Assembly (NCBI GenBank): GCA_030549335.1
Contig: JAUKPH010000026.1
Location: forward strand, 2,914,001-2,978,000
DNA: 64,000 nucleotides
Source: Pontederia crassipes
Lineage: Eukaryota; Streptophyta; Magnoliopsida; Commelinales; Pontederiaceae
Reading direction: 5' to 3'
Shown here piece after piece: positions 33,990-47,420 of the stretch (positions are counted from its first letter, which is position 1; each line of letters opens with the position of its first letter). The position numbers and the translations under genes are program-made. Below the pieces are notes generated by a model. It ran no database searches. It was not told where the DNA came from and saw only the letters and a program-made list of their open reading frames with translations.

Positions 33990-36500
33990 TGGGGTCGTAG
34001 CGGGTAATGTCACTCCCAACTCCATGACTAAGTTCTAATCCCAACTATTAAATCCCTTAATTGTGTTTAACAATTCTATAAATAAAATCAATAAAAACTC
34101 CTCCCTTAGTTATCTCGTGTTATTTGCCAATGCATACAATAATTGCATATGAACTCATCAAAATTTTAAAACCAAAGCGTAAGATATAATATTCACATAT
34201 CATCACTATTGTCTCACAAACCACCTCACATATAACCCGACATATGATCAAGCTCAATACAACCTTACAAAAAGTTTCTCATAAACCTAATTACAACATC
34301 TATGTTTATCTATAACATGCATGCTTCCAAAAAAAAAGCGAAGGGAAAATAAAATGCTCCAACGGCTCGACCTCTTCTATATGCAGCAAAATAAGCTCCG
34401 AGTCGACTCAGCTCAAGAACTTACAAGTATCTGAAAATTTTAAAAAGGGTATTGTGAGTAACGATCATTTGCTCGGTGAGTGAAATAAAAGTACAACATA
34501 GAAAAATAATATGAGTGCATATAACATTTGAATATTCACACTTCTTTCATATGAGAAAACATTTAAAGCATAACATATACAACATAAATTGTCAAATCGT
34601 ATGAACTTTCACATAAATAAAGTAACTCAAGATATCATTATATTCATAATTAAGCTCCATACATGTGTCATTGCACATACTCAACATGGGTAAATACGTA
34701 TCCCTCTATGATTACGTGTCATACAGCTTAGCAAAGTTTCATAATCATGAGTCTTGAATACGCAGAGCATTTCATGGGTCAATATGTATTCTTTAATGAT
34801 CATGTGTCATACAATTAAGCAGAGTTTCACAATCATGACTGCTAGATACGCAAAACATAACATGTGTCAATACCTGTATGCACAATAGTCCCCAAAGAGC
34901 AAAGACACCCGATATACGCCTCAAAGGCATCATGTATATCAAATGCGGTCCCAAAGACCTTTTTCAACCAGTATGGCCAATGAGCACATGGAGTTTTATA
35001 ATACCAAAGTAACATGTCAAAATAACATATAAATATCAAGTAAACTTATTTTAAGTTCTCCTAGAAACATTTTGATGTAAGAGTTTTCTCCATTTCATAT
35101 GAAATCCTTGAAACATTGCACAAATATTTTTCATAGCTCAAGCTATAAAAAAATATAATAATCTTTACTTGAAAAAATATCATAAATAAAAGAAGTAACA
35201 TATATCATTTTTTTTCTACGTTGTAAATTTGCCTACCCACCTTGGTACTTTATCCTTTCAACTATTAGATTTCCTCCCTTTCACTTGTAACTTTATGTTT
35301 TCCTACAAGCAATAATACCTTTTACTTTTCAATAACTAACAAAATAATATGTAATGCATGCTCATGATGCATGAATGTTTATGCACCTTAAAATGCATAT
35401 AATGTTTTCTGATACTAATGTGTAATTTTGTATATTTATATTCATAAGCTATTTCACACTTGGAACTTTTCGATCCTCAAAGCTTAACTAGGTATTGTAT
35501 CAAGATTCTCTATCAATAAATAATTCATAACTTCTTAACCATAAGTGCAAATCTTATTATTCCTAATGATTTAGAAACTAGACTTATTGAGGTTTTCAAT
35601 CACCAAATATCATTAATAATTCTCAGTAAGTAACTCATAAAATTCAAGGCAACTTAACCTATGGATTGTGTTCTGGCAGACTACGCGTTACTGAAAGAAT
35701 AATTTATATCTTCCATGTTAATTGTACATTTGATGAGATAATAATTTTTCTAAAAACTAGACTTCATTATTATGCTGACATAAAAATTGTAGAACTTAAT
35801 TCAAACTTCTCACAAAAATAATCAATTAGGTTCATGTTCTATGAATGTCCAGAAACCTGACATAAGAGGCCATATGAAATGAAAAATTCATTTCTCCACA
35901 CATACACATTCAAATTGGATGATTCTAACTCTCACCTAACCCTTGTGTCTAATTAAAAATATCTAATTTCAAACCCTAATTCGAACTATTCTAGTCGTTC
36001 TCTAATTTACAAGATAAACATATATCTGAATCGGGATAGAATAGGCAACCTATGAAGATTGATTAATAACTTCCTCTATTCAAATGAGTTTTAGGTGATT
36101 CCAATGGCCATGGAAATCTATCTTCGAAAGGATTACCCACGAAAAATTGCAGAATTTATGGGTTTAAAACTAGAAGAAATGAACATCTCATTTAGAAGGT
36201 CGATTTTTCTCTAATTTTCTCCTAATTTTTGAATTACATCTCAACTTCCCGATTTTCTCCGGCCATGAAAGGATAAAGATTGGTACCTTACATATATATA
36301 TGTGTGTGTGTGTGTATGTATGTATTAGAATTTTCGGAGGTCATATGGTGGTTCAGAAAAATGACTCCTTACTTGTCTCCTTCAACCGCTTGGAAACCTA
36401 AGTGATGGCCAATCACATTTTTTTATCATTACTAAGTGTATTAACCCTAATTAAGCTTACTTAATCATATTTAAACATCTATATTACAATATTTAGGAAT
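33990..36500 (-). repeat. Possible old gypsy-type LTR remnant
   Basis: Reading minus, a TATA-like run (ATATATATGTAAG) near 36290 is followed downstream by sequence ending GTTGGGAGTGACATTA near 34010. The LTR at 55222-57666 ends similarly (TTGGGAGTGTTACA). This suggests a degenerate TGTAAC...GTTACA-type LTR. Neither a clear 5' end nor a TSD was found. Confidence 0.3.
36292..36326. repeat. TA/TG microsatellite
   Basis: ATATATATATG is followed by seven or so TG dinucleotides and two TATG units. It is a simple sequence repeat. Confidence 0.9.
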
Positions 36501-36726
36501 AATATTATATAATTACTTTATAAGGTTTATCGATAATAAGTACTTATTATGCTCTAATCAAAATATTAATTACTATATACAAATATCACTAAATGAACAT
36601 CCAAACTAACTTAATATGTTAGTTAAATGAATGATTAAGCAAAGATGATATTTGTGGAGCACGTACGTGATAGGTAAGATCAAGACCAAGGGACCCTCCA
36701 TGTTAGGATCATATATGCAATTCTAG
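36501..36726. other. AT-rich, nothing recognised
   Basis: There are no frames or repeats of note. Confidence 0.4.
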
Positions 36727-36831
36727 GCATCCATGTAAGGATTTTATAATGCAACCCTAAAGCATTTGTGTAAGAATTTTTTACTGCAATATCAAAGCAT
36801 CCATGTAAAAACTTAATACTATAATCTCAAA
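36727..36831. repeat. 35-bp degenerate tandem repeat, three units
   Basis: Units start at 36727, 36762 and 36797, with the common form GCATYYRTGTAAGRATTTT followed by an ATGCAAYMYYAAA-like tail. The spacing is exactly 35 bp. Confidence 0.85.
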
Positions 36832-39400
36832 ATGTTTGTGTTCACGAGCAATTAGTAAGCATGACTTTCCACAATTTAAAGCTTTTATCTTGCCATCTAA
36901 TTATCTATCTTTGAAGGTTTCAATTTTATAAATCAAGGATATGGATAAAAATGTCATTTAACATCAAAACAAAAATGTAACAATGATCATCTAGAAAAAT
37001 CCAATTTTAGTCATAGATCTGATAAAGTATGTTGCAATTGGTTATGATATGATTCTGAGATGGATAGTATTATGATACATGTGAAATAAAGTATAAGAAT
37101 TTAGATCTATGTTCATATATTGCACATGATGTAAATGAAGTAAAGATGTTGATTAGTCTCTACATTGTACAATATGTTACGAAAATGTTTAGCAATGTTT
37201 AGATCTATGCTTTTGCATGAAAAACTAATTGAAAACTTAAGGATTCTGCAATGACCTATGAGGCCGAATTCGCATTCGAGTTATCTCGACCGTGTATAGC
37301 GTCTACTAGATCAGATCGATCTAGATCAGAATGAAAGTCCGAAACTCCTCCGAACAATTGAACTTGAAAATGTCGAGACATAGAAAAATCGGTGATGATA
37401 ACCAGTCGGTCGACTGATTTGGACTATTCACGCCGAAAAAGGTTCAGAATGTCAACGGAGAATTATCTCCGATCAACCGAGGATCATGGAACTTGTTCTA
37501 GCGGATGGCTGATCAAGTTTCGGATGTCCAAAACTCTCGATCGAAAGTTTGCAAATCCCACTTGTGCGATATCAGACGATCGTGACTCTATTGGGCTTCG
37601 ATCCAACCACGGCCTTCAAATGACCGAAAGATGAACTCTGAATAGATGATCAAACTGATAGTGGCCGATCAATGTATATCGATAAAATGAATGCATGAAC
37701 CTCTTTCAGACGATCGTTGAATCCACTCCATACAGACGGCCGCTTGACCTTTCAGGCGTCCAATTTGTGGACAGAGGGGAATAAGACTTTAATTAAACCT
37801 CATGATTTGACAAGCCTCTGTCCATCTGATTAGTACTTATCTTCAAGAATAGAATGATGATAAAAGATGAAGTTTATCAACCAAGATGGGAGGTTACCAT
37901 TGCCTACCTAGATGGGAGGTTATTAATCTTGTATGAAGCACTCCCTGTGGACATATTTGTCTTATTTATGCTGATTATACTTGGTTAAGAACAAGAGATT
38001 TGATAATGACATATAAATCGACTATATTTACGCATTATCACTTCCTTTTATGCATAGTTATTTCATTTTGTCTGATATTTATTAGTCATTATTTGAAGAT
38101 CAAGGAATCTACAGTGGTTTACTTGCATTTCAGAATTCATGATGATTGGAAAAAAAACTAATATAAGGACTGAAAGACAACTTTTATTGCTTTCCTATGG
38201 TCTAGCCATAGAGAAGACAAGCAAGCCATAGAGAAGATAAAGCAAGTCATATCCAATCCAAGAAAAATGTAGCAGAAGCATATTAGAATTGTCATTTGTA
38301 CAATTTCTACAGTCAAACAATAGCATGCATCCTCAAGTCGTATTAGTCCATATCAAATTATAGCCGAAAGTGAAGAGTAGAAGGACCTACTATACAATTT
38401 CTATAGTCCACCCCTAGTGGAATCCAACAAGCCATAGCACATCAACCCAATTCGTAGCATAACATCAACCATATTGCTGATCATAGCACATCAACCCAAT
38501 TCGATTCAACCATTTTGGATGAGTTTAAACTTTATTGGATTAGGTTTTGGAGGACATTTTTGGTATTTTTGTAAACCTAATTTGGGAGCACTATAAAAAG
38601 GAATTTTGAGCCCGAAATTAGGGGCTCCCGTATGGTTTGATGATGATCTTATAAACCTACTTTTAATTTCTTTTGAATGCAAAATTGTGTTTAGATGATG
38701 ATTTCCTTCATTATGCTTGACTAAAGCCTTTCTTCTAGCATTAGTTGAAATTTAGGGTTTGATTATAGGGTTCATGATTTTGACAATATGTTTTTATTAG
38801 ATTGGCCATCTATTTAAGTGATTTGAGGTCATTTTTATTACGAAAGTATTTCAGAAGATTAGTTCAAATAAATGATAAGAAATGCATTGTTTTTTAGAAA
38901 TAAGGATAAACATTATACGTGCTGTGGAGAAATTATGTATACTTTTCAAATATGTGTAACATGCATGCATATTCCATGTTTTACTATATTCTCATGCTTG
39001 AACACATGCTTTATTAGTGAAATGAAACTTTTATTATTTCTCCACATCCATCTTCTAAATATTGTATTTCTGGAATATTATTACTTGTGTTGATTTCTTT
39101 CCATGCAGAAATCTCAATAGATAATTTATAGGTGTTCAGGTGTATGCCCCCACATGCACGCATAAGGGGTAACATGGGTGTATTCCCCCAACCAGGCACA
39201 GAAAAATTTGAGGACAGACAATGCAGATGCACTAGCCCAGTTGTCCAAAGTAGCAAACAACAAATGAAAACGTGCCTTTCCACGTCAGCATGGTAGATTT
39301 CATTGCACAAAAGAGAGGAACTTCCTTCACACCTTTATAGGCAGATGTGGACAAAGAAAGTTGCTAGGAAATTAGATATGTGGCAAACAAAGGAAAATGT
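36832..39400. other. No gene recognised; possible element remnants
   Basis: 37263-37780 is GC-richer and contains CAGTCGGTCGACTG and other GATCG-rich words like those in the copia LTRs, but it does not align with them by eye. 38600-38630 has TATAAAAAGG (38593), a promoter-like motif. The rest is AT-rich without domains. Confidence 0.35.
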
Positions 39401-40260
39401 AGCAAAGAAGAACCACCAAAAGATTCCTTTTTGCTAGGACAAATGGACAGGTGGTGAGCTGAAGAGAGGCAACCATGCAGGACTACAAGTGCACCTTCTG
39501 TTGGTTGAAAAAAGGTGGATAGATGGCAAGCTAAAAGTAGACAACATGAAGGACCACAACAACAACCATGAAGGACCACAACAGAGATTCTTTGTTGTTG
39601 GTTGATTTTGGACAGGTGGCACGATCCCTTGGGCTATAAAAGAGCAAGAAGGCTAAAGAAGAGGGGGTCTGATTTTGGCTGAGTTGGGAGCATTCTGTGC
39701 TGCTGAAGGAGGTTGGAGAGGAGGCTGCACCAACAACCTCCCTTCTCCCTTTTCTCTTGTATTTTCCTTTCTTCTTTTCTAGTTTTCGTAATGTGTAAGT
39801 AACCAGCCAACTAGTGGCTGGAGAATGTTGATCAAGACTTTTGTACTTTGTTCTTATTCTATCTTGTTGATTTTTATGATCAGTACTGAGTGTTGAGCTT
39901 TCTTATGTTTTTAATGGTGTTTGTTAGATCCCTATTTCATTGTTCAACTCCTTACCTTTTGGATCTGTTTGCATGGATTTGAGTTCGTAAACTATCTTCA
40001 CCCTGCACCCCCGACCATAAGGATGTTAGAGGCTCTATTGCGACCGAACGTAGAGAAATCAAGCCTGGGTGAAGATAATTCCCTGTGTGGTTTTCGTGTT
40101 TTCCACGTAGCCGTAAGCTAGGAGGAGTTTTCTAAATCGTTGCTGCCTTGCACCCCCGACCATAGGGGCGTTAGAGGCTCTATCACGACCGAACGCAGAG
40201 AAATCACGCTTAGGCATGCAATGGTTCATAGTTCAGATTTTACAGTGTTAGCAATGATAG
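39401..40260 (+). repeat. LTR-like promoter segment with internal repeats
   Basis: Upstream are repeated words (GGACAGGTGG near 39446 and 39610; CATGAAGGACCACAA near 39545 and 39569). Then comes a TATA box (TATAAAAG at 39635-39642), a pyrimidine-rich stretch and a 62-bp direct duplication. The arrangement resembles a U3/R/U5, but I found no TG...CA ends or TSD. The short frame at 39921-40121 covers the duplication and is unlikely to be real. Confidence 0.4.
40005..40212 (+). repeat. Direct duplication, two 62-bp copies
   Basis: Copies at 40005-40066 and 40150-40211 share GCACCCCCGACCATA, TTAGAGGCTCTAT, CGACCGAACG and AGAGAAATCA, with a few transitions between them. The unit repeat distance is 145 bp. 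Confidence 0.88.
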
Positions 40261-40542
40261 TTTGATACATGCAAAATATAACATGTTTTAGTTTATTATT
40301 TTAGTTGATTTTTCGATAATTTGATCATGGCATGCATCATTTTATATCATTTTTAATCATAATTCCAGATTTATTGATTTTGATTGTTAATGCTTTGAAT
40401 ATTTTAATTAAGGAGGAATTTATTTAATTTTTATAATTTTTTTGCAGGCAAACTGAATGGATTAATGAGTAATTGAGATAAGAGTAAAATCACAAGTGGA
40501 CGACATTTGTGGCCTCATTTGTTTTGCGCGTAAAATGGAATT

Positions 40543-40965
40543 ATTGGCCGAAATCCACATGAAAAGATCTTGGGCAAAATGAAATTATCTTTACCCCAAA
40601 TCCTTTCGTATCGGCCGAGATAATCACATCCAAGGCGTAAAGTTGACTTTATCACCATTAGATAGACTTTGTTGGGGGTAAAAGCTGATTACTTTGGGTG
40701 TAAGGCATATATTTTGGCCAAGATACTTGTTGTTTTGGCCGAGATGAGAAGAAGGACTACTGTTTTGGCCGAGATTAGGGTGTAAAGATAAGAGATTTTA
40801 TCATTTTGGGCGAAGTCATCGTTTTGGCCGAGATTTAAAGAAGTAAAGATAAAAAAAGAGTTTATCTTTTTGGGCGTAATAGAACTTATCATTTTAGCTG
40901 AGACCGTGATCAACTTTTATCCGGTGAATTTAAAGTTGGCCGTACGATGTTACGGCCGAGATCAA
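40543..40965 (+). repeat. TTTTGGCCGAGAT repeat array
   Basis: The word (T)TTTGGCCGAGAT and close variants occur near 40543, 40611, 40711, 40733, 40763, 40803, 40821, 40891 and 40951. Spacing is irregular, 20-100 bp. The array directly precedes a TATA box at 40985. It looks like an enhancer-like repeat of an LTR U3 or a promoter; no owner gene was identified. Confidence 0.75.
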
Positions 40966-40984
40966 CTTGAAGTCTGTCCGCACC

Positions 40985-40992
40985 TATAAATA
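40985..40992 (+). promoter_or_regulatory. TATA box (TATAAATA)
   Basis: CACCTATAAATACGTG lies 20 bp after the last GGCCGAGAT repeat. Downstream there is no long frame. It may serve an LTR whose U5 ends near 41985. Confidence 0.5.
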
Positions 40993-41990
40993 CGTGAAGA
41001 AGCCGTCGTTCCAATTCGTGCTCTGACGTTCAAGTTTCTTCCACAGCGAGTCGTGAGCTCTGCTGGCTTCGACCAAGAGATGAGAGGTGTGACAGCTGGA
41101 TGTTGATCGCGACTCTGATTAAGTCCGAGAGGCTGCCCGACCATCTGCCCAAATCTGAGGATCCTATTTTATTCTTGGCGTAATTCTTCCAATTATTATT
41201 GTTATTTTGTTATTATCTATCTAGAATTTCTAGGATGAACTCCATATTTCTATTTATTTCATTTTAGGAGATTCTTATTGAAGGGAAATGTTTGGACCCT
41301 ATTTTATTTGTTTTAATCTTTTTTGATCAATTATTAATTGTACTTAATGCTTTTATGTTAGTTAATTGATTTCTGAATTAGGCTATACCAGTTTGGGGAG
41401 TGTTTAATTTCAGAATTCATTATACTAATTTTAATTGATTTTATTTGAAATTAATAATTGACATAAATTTGATAACTAGTATGTGGAGAATCAAATTTGT
41501 GTGGTCTATTAATCTATAATAGTTTGTGGAGTGATTAATAGTCTAGGGAATCCAATTTAATGCATCTTAATTTTAATATGATTTTGAGGGTACCAGTCGT
41601 GGAGACTTCATCCAATTTAAGATAGTTCTACATGCTTAGTTGAGGGATGCCAGCCGTGGAGACCATAAGTTAATCATGTTAGATTACTTTAGGAAAACTC
41701 TAATCCATCTTTAAAGATCAAATTTATTTTTTATGGTTCCAATATTTATCCTGATCTATTTTCATCTTAAGACCTAACTTCAACACCACTATCATATCTT
41801 TATCTTATTTATTTTATTTTATTTTTACAAAACCTTTTTTCCAAAAATCCATGTTTTTCTTCTTTTATTAATTTATAAATTCAGATATTGAATTAATAAT
41901 ATTCCTCGTGGATTCGACACTCTTACTCCTATTTTCTATATTACTTGAGCGACTAGTGCACTTGCTAGAGATTTTATTTTGCTACATCAT
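40993..41990 (+). repeat. Possible R/U5 of an old gypsy-type LTR
   Basis: Around 41905-41975 the sequence CTCGTGGATTCGACACTC...TATTACTTGAGCGAC...GCACTTGCTAGAG resembles the 3' end of Athila/Tat-type LTR leaders, which carry a GTGGRTTCGACCC...GCACTTGC arrangement. A small internal repeat (CAGYCGTGGAGAC) is at 41598 and 41652. No PBS follows, so the element is decayed or a solo LTR. Confidence 0.35.
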
Positions 41991-44778
41991 TTTAGGCATC
42001 ATAGTTCTTCGTGATTTGGTTAAGATGTCGTTCACTTTCTGATCCGCGACCTGAAAAGGTTATGCATATGCCGAGGCTCTAGCAATAAACGACCGTATTG
42101 AGTTGGAGATTCGGATCATCCTACACGGATTCAAAGATGTTTGTTCTTTGTCAGTGCTGTTTTGATTCCTTTCTAATTCTAAAAAGTTCTACCCGAGAGT
42201 GGACATTCTTCCATCCTCATTCGTAATCAGTGACCTGCGCAGGGCAGATAACAAATGAGTTGCTTTCGAAGAACTTCTAGTAATCCTAAATCATATTTTC
42301 TGAATCGGTCTTTTCCTCACATTTAAATCGTCTAAACAATTTCGGTGATACACTAATTTCTTGCATTCTGCCCGGGAGGGTTGTCCATATTCCACTAAGG
42401 TGAGCATGAGTCGACGTAGCCATCTCGCCTTAAGTGTATTTACAATGAATGCTCGATACTCAGTGGATACGAGATCATGACTCACATACAGAAGAAAGAA
42501 AGCTTGATTTATAAACTAGAGTATCGTACGCGATAGCGACGATTGCACCAGTTCTATAAACCCCGTCACGTGTGCAACAATGATTGACTATATACACGCA
42601 TGAAGGGGCATTCATTCATTTTTATCCTAAATGAAGTTCATAGGGCGTAAGTTCCAAGTGAAAACATTCCCCCAACCCTAGTGTTTAGCTACACTCTTCC
42701 CTGTCTACTTTGGCATTAAAAACCCATAAAAATTAGTGTAATCATATTTGTTATGATTTCTTGTTTATAGCATTTCACTTTCTCATTTTGAACAACACTT
42801 ATAGACTTATGCTTTTCCTTCAAACCGTTTAATTAAGCATGAACATTTCTACTTTGTCTCTGTGGATCGACCCTCAAGCACTACAATGATATGCCGTATA
42901 CTTTCGGTTCTTCTATTAATAGTGATTTATAAATTTAAAACTTCATTCGACATTCTTCTGTGTTTAACGATATACACACTTTATGCGAGTCAATACATGT
43001 CGAATCTTAATTTATAATGCAATTAATATAATCTAAATGATCATGAAACATACATTTATTATTTTAATTAGAATTATATTATATGGAAAGGAGATGCCTC
43101 ACTTTTAAAGATTTAGTAGAGCATTTATGATTTCACTATTTTTAAAGTCCATATGATCAATACCCTAGGTGGATTTAAAGTCTTAGAACTTTTGTGCTGA
43201 TAACAACCCTAGACAATTTTACTTCTTCTTCTTCTTCTATTTTTTTTTTAATTTCGTGCACTTACTTTGTATCTTTCATTTTCTCTTAGTTTTATTTACT
43301 ATTTACCTCTTACGTAACCATTTAGACAATATTTCAAATCATATAATTATAACACAAGCTCTTCTCTATGAAACAATATTTTTATACTAAGACATTGACT
43401 ACGTCTATTAGCGGGAGATTTGTGATATTCAAATGTGGGATAGAAAATTCTCTCATTAGTTTTCACCCTAGTATTAAGATAATGAATCATTAATAGAAAA
43501 TTTACAATAGATTAGATTATGCATAATAAATATTTCATCCTTCTTTGATGTTTGTAATATTAGAATGAGCTTTTTAATTAGGACATGCCAATGTAATTTC
43601 GTGTTTATTGTCAATAATAGATTAAGACACGACATACAAGTGCTCTCTTTAGAAAAAGATTGCACCTTTTTGTGGAGCTCTTTTCTATGTACAAGAGGGA
43701 GATCGTCTATACAAGAAGAATGCCCTAAAGACATAGGGGTCCACTGTCTCCTCAATTATGCTATCTAGCCCTTCAATACAAGACAACAATTTTATACGAT
43801 GTTGTCCATAATAATTGATAAACTTCATAATTTTTAGGGTGTGACTTTTATCTTGATAACCATTTTAATTATCTTTAGGCTTCAATTAATATCATAAATA
43901 TTAAGAAGAGTAAACGGGTCAAAAAGCATTAATCAAACCACTATGGGTGCATATGGACAATCTATCTCAAATCAGGTTGTAGTAAATTCAGACAAATCTA
44001 TATTACAACATGAGCTAGGTCAACGTGGCTCGGGTTGTGTTCAAGTTTCTATATGATGGGTGGGTAGATTAGTCGACTTGGGCCGAGTTGAGAAAAATTT
44101 GGGCTAGGTTCAATCATACTTAGGTTGGATTAATGGAAACTTAAATTGAGTCAACATCGATTAATGTGTCACATTCAAACTCGGGTCATATTCTAAAAAA
44201 TCCAATCGGGTCCTTCCTATACCCGAGTAGGAAAAGTCCATCTTGTGGAGGTCAAGAAAAATTCAGAAATAATGATCCTTTAAGGTAAGATTTTTAACCC
44301 TAAATTCATGTTGAGACTCTTGTCATAATATTTATAATTTTCGTGCTTAAAAATTATGCAATTTATCATGAAAAACATGGGTAAATCAGCCTTTCAAAGC
44401 CTCTAAAAACACTTTAAAGGAGTTGTATTTAGGGAGTTATGAATCCATATTTACATGTCTCTGATTCTATCTTGAGACAATAACAAGATCATATTTTGAA
44501 TTACGAAGTAAATTGTATAAGGTAACTAAAAGATTTTTCTAATAAGATTTATGGAGGAATTGAAGGAATTGGAGGGACTATAAAAGGAAATGTATATTTT
44601 AAGTTATGAATATTATATCCTAAACATTTTCATTCTACTAGGTTGTAGGTCAGAAACAAGATATAGTTCAGATATTGATTTTTCTGTAGAAGGTATATTT
44701 AATGAATTAAATTTTGAACATTTGTTTACCCTACCTTTAGTATTTATCTTTGGTCATCACTTAATTTCCAAAGAGGAA
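41991..44778. other. No gene recognised
   Basis: 42860-42885 has another CTCTGTGGATCGACCCTC motif like LTR leaders. 43200-43260 has CTT repeats and poly-T. Short frames show no domain and the rest is AT-rich. It probably comprises old repeats. Confidence 0.35.
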
Positions 44779-44804
44779 GGGGGGGGGGGGGGGGGGGGGA
44801 GGGG
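44779..44804 (+). repeat. Poly-G tract
   Basis: A run of 21 G, then A, then GGGG, followed by AGG and further G-runs. This is a mononucleotide repeat and a possible G-quadruplex. The length is uncertain because such runs are error-prone in sequencing. Confidence 0.9.
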
Positions 44805-46637
44805 AGGTGTGGGGAATAATTGGATAACTTAAGTTAGAATGTTAATTTTCTTGTAATCAAACTATAAGAGGTAAAATGTGAAAATGTACATCTTGATTGC
44901 ACAAGAGTTTTATTTTAGATAAAAATTGTGTCACCAACTTTGGTGGTAGAAGTTAAAATTTCTCCTAAACATGTTGATGTGCAGATTTCGTACATGTAAA
45001 AATGGAACTATCTAAATTATATATTTATGTGCAATTGATGTTCATTAAAAGTATTTAGGTATGTTCTACTATTAACCATCAGCTACTCATGTTAGACGGA
45101 TAACCTACTGGCTTGACTCTTGAGACATGGGAAGTAAGATTTAAGATAATATAACTGAAGAAGAGATATGTTGAATGGAACCATATACTTTTATGTTTTT
45201 ATTGTTTATAAAGTTTTATCTCATGATGTATGCAGATTGTGCTTTATATAGCATAATGGATTCACAAGAAATGCTAAAATGAGTTTTTTTTTCAAGATTT
45301 ATGCTATGTTTTGTTTCATATGATAATTAGGTGATAGGCGTATGGAGAGCCCGGGTCAGACTCCATGTCGATATGTCCGATGGCAATTATAACGTTTCCA
45401 AATCGCCCTTGCCACGTGGCAAGATCCAACCTAAGGGTCTCTACTTACAGTGCTATGCTCTCACTAAAATGTTGACTTTGACTGGTTCTTTGGCCAGAAC
45501 ATTATATAAGTGGGAGACTTAATAAGACGTCAACGCAAAATGACAATAATGCAGAAGTCTAATGGAATCTCTAATATAAGTCATAGTACTAATAATCATC
45601 AATAGCTCAAGCGGAAGTCTAAAGTAAAGAGTTGAGGACAATGTTCTAAAACTACTCCATGTGCACATCACCATCACGAACAACATCAGTCGCTTGAGCT
45701 CATCCTTCATTGCTCTAATTACATGCAGGATCAATGCAGGGGAAAGAATAAACCATGAGCTTCACAACCCAATAGGTGGATAATAAGCCAATGGGTAAAT
45801 AATAACAATAAGAAGCATGGAATTAGTATAAACATTATCATAATCATCACTGAAATAATCAATGAAAAGAAGTCACGTCCATGCTTAGATAAGAACCAAT
45901 GGAACTCTGCTCTGAGTATAATTAAATGAATGATTAAGTAGAATAAAAAAATACTATGCACTAAATAAGATCAATAGAACAAATCAACCAAAAATATCAA
46001 TATTATACTCTAGGTGGAATCAATAGAGTAAATCAAATAGCATGCCTTGAATAAAATCAATAGGAAAATCAAGGTTATGCTATGAGTGAACCAAGGAGCC
46101 GTCTAGTATAATACAAGGCTCTCTATAGTTCGACAATACCATGTCTATGGGTAATATCAAAATTCATGATAAACACTACTCCAATGGAAGAAATCGATGC
46201 TATGTATCAATATGATGTCGATTGGTAGAATCAAGTTGAGTAGGAACAATGCAATAAATGATTGGGTGAAAACAAGCATAATATAGGATAGGGATTCTGA
46301 TTGCTGGAATGAATCAGTTTAATGCTCTGGATTACTTTGTATTTCAATGTCATATGTCATACTTTAAATCAATGGTTTGTACTATGCTCTGAATGTATTT
46401 TCAATGCTCTGACTGGAAGTTGTAATCAGCTTATTTATCTCTAATATTTCTATTTAGTGTCACTGATTAGCATATTCATTGCAATGAGATGTCATGTACT
46501 TCATGAGTGGCCAGTGTTTGTGCACATCACGGCGATCATCCTTTCTAAAGAGGAGGGTATCCTCTTTCGTTATACGATGGGGAGAAATCATGCAATGGGG
46601 ACAAGTTATGCCTCAACACTAACTGCGATGTAATACC
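44805..46637. other. No gene recognised
   Basis: 45331-45520 is GC-richer with a short frame and no domain. 45530-46600 contains many AATCAATAG- and GAATCAA-type words without clear periodicity. It ends at the TSD-like ATACC (46633-46637) of the copia element. Confidence 0.35.
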
Positions 46638-47420
46638 TATTGGAACAAAATTTTTATGCTATATCTAATTATATTTTGATGATACAAACCTCGAATAATC
46701 TGAGTCTATTTAAAGTGCGAGAAAAGTTCAATTCGGAATGGATTATTTTATGTATTGAACTTGAAGTTAATATATGAATATGTTTGATTCATATTTGGAC
46801 TAACATGTGAATAAGAAAGATGTAGATAATATTATTAGCTTGCCAACGAATCACAAATCACCAATTGGTCCGGCGAACTGGTCGACCGGCTAGGTGAACT
46901 GGTCAATCGATTTGAATAGAGAAGTCATGAATTGCAGATATTTGAAGACCGATTGATCGGTTGGAGGCAACGGTCGGCCGGACTGCACGTAAAATGACCT
47001 ATACGAGTAGTTTTTGGCCAAACGAAAGGGAAAGAGTCATATTATCCAAAAAGGACTATAAAAGGGATCCAAGGTGTCAGAATGAATCAAATATTTAAGA
47101 GAAACATCAAGCATTAAATGAAAATCATTTCTTGAAGATCTTGAGTCATATTGTTGAATCTTCTCTTATTTCTCTTATTTCTCTTCTTTCTCTCTTCTCC
47201 TTATATGAGTTTGATATTGTAAAAAAGAGAAAAGTTTATTTTTAGATCTGAGTGTGAGCTCTTGTGTAGAAGAGATTTCATCTTACCTCTCAGGCTAGAG
47301 AAAATATTAAGAGTGCTCTTTCGTAAAAGAGGTGTGCTTAACTTTTAAGCGAGTAATTGGTAGGTAAAAGCTTCTTAGGAGGAGAGGTTGCCTTGCCTCT
47401 CGAAGTGAGGAAGAAGGTGG
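46638..47420 (+). repeat. Copia 5' LTR, part 1
   Basis: It starts TATTGGAACAAAATTT and shares the ATTATATTTTGATGATACAAACCTCG segment with the 3' LTR at 53671. GGTCGACCGG-like motifs are at 46870-46980 and a TATA box (TATAAAAG) at 47058-47065. It is interrupted at 47420 by the solo LTR. Confidence 0.88.

Noticed and set aside
33731-34000. Phe/Ser-rich 89-codon frame that could look like a membrane protein
   Set aside because: It is low-complexity TTT/TCT-rich sequence in an AT-rich region without promoter or homology.
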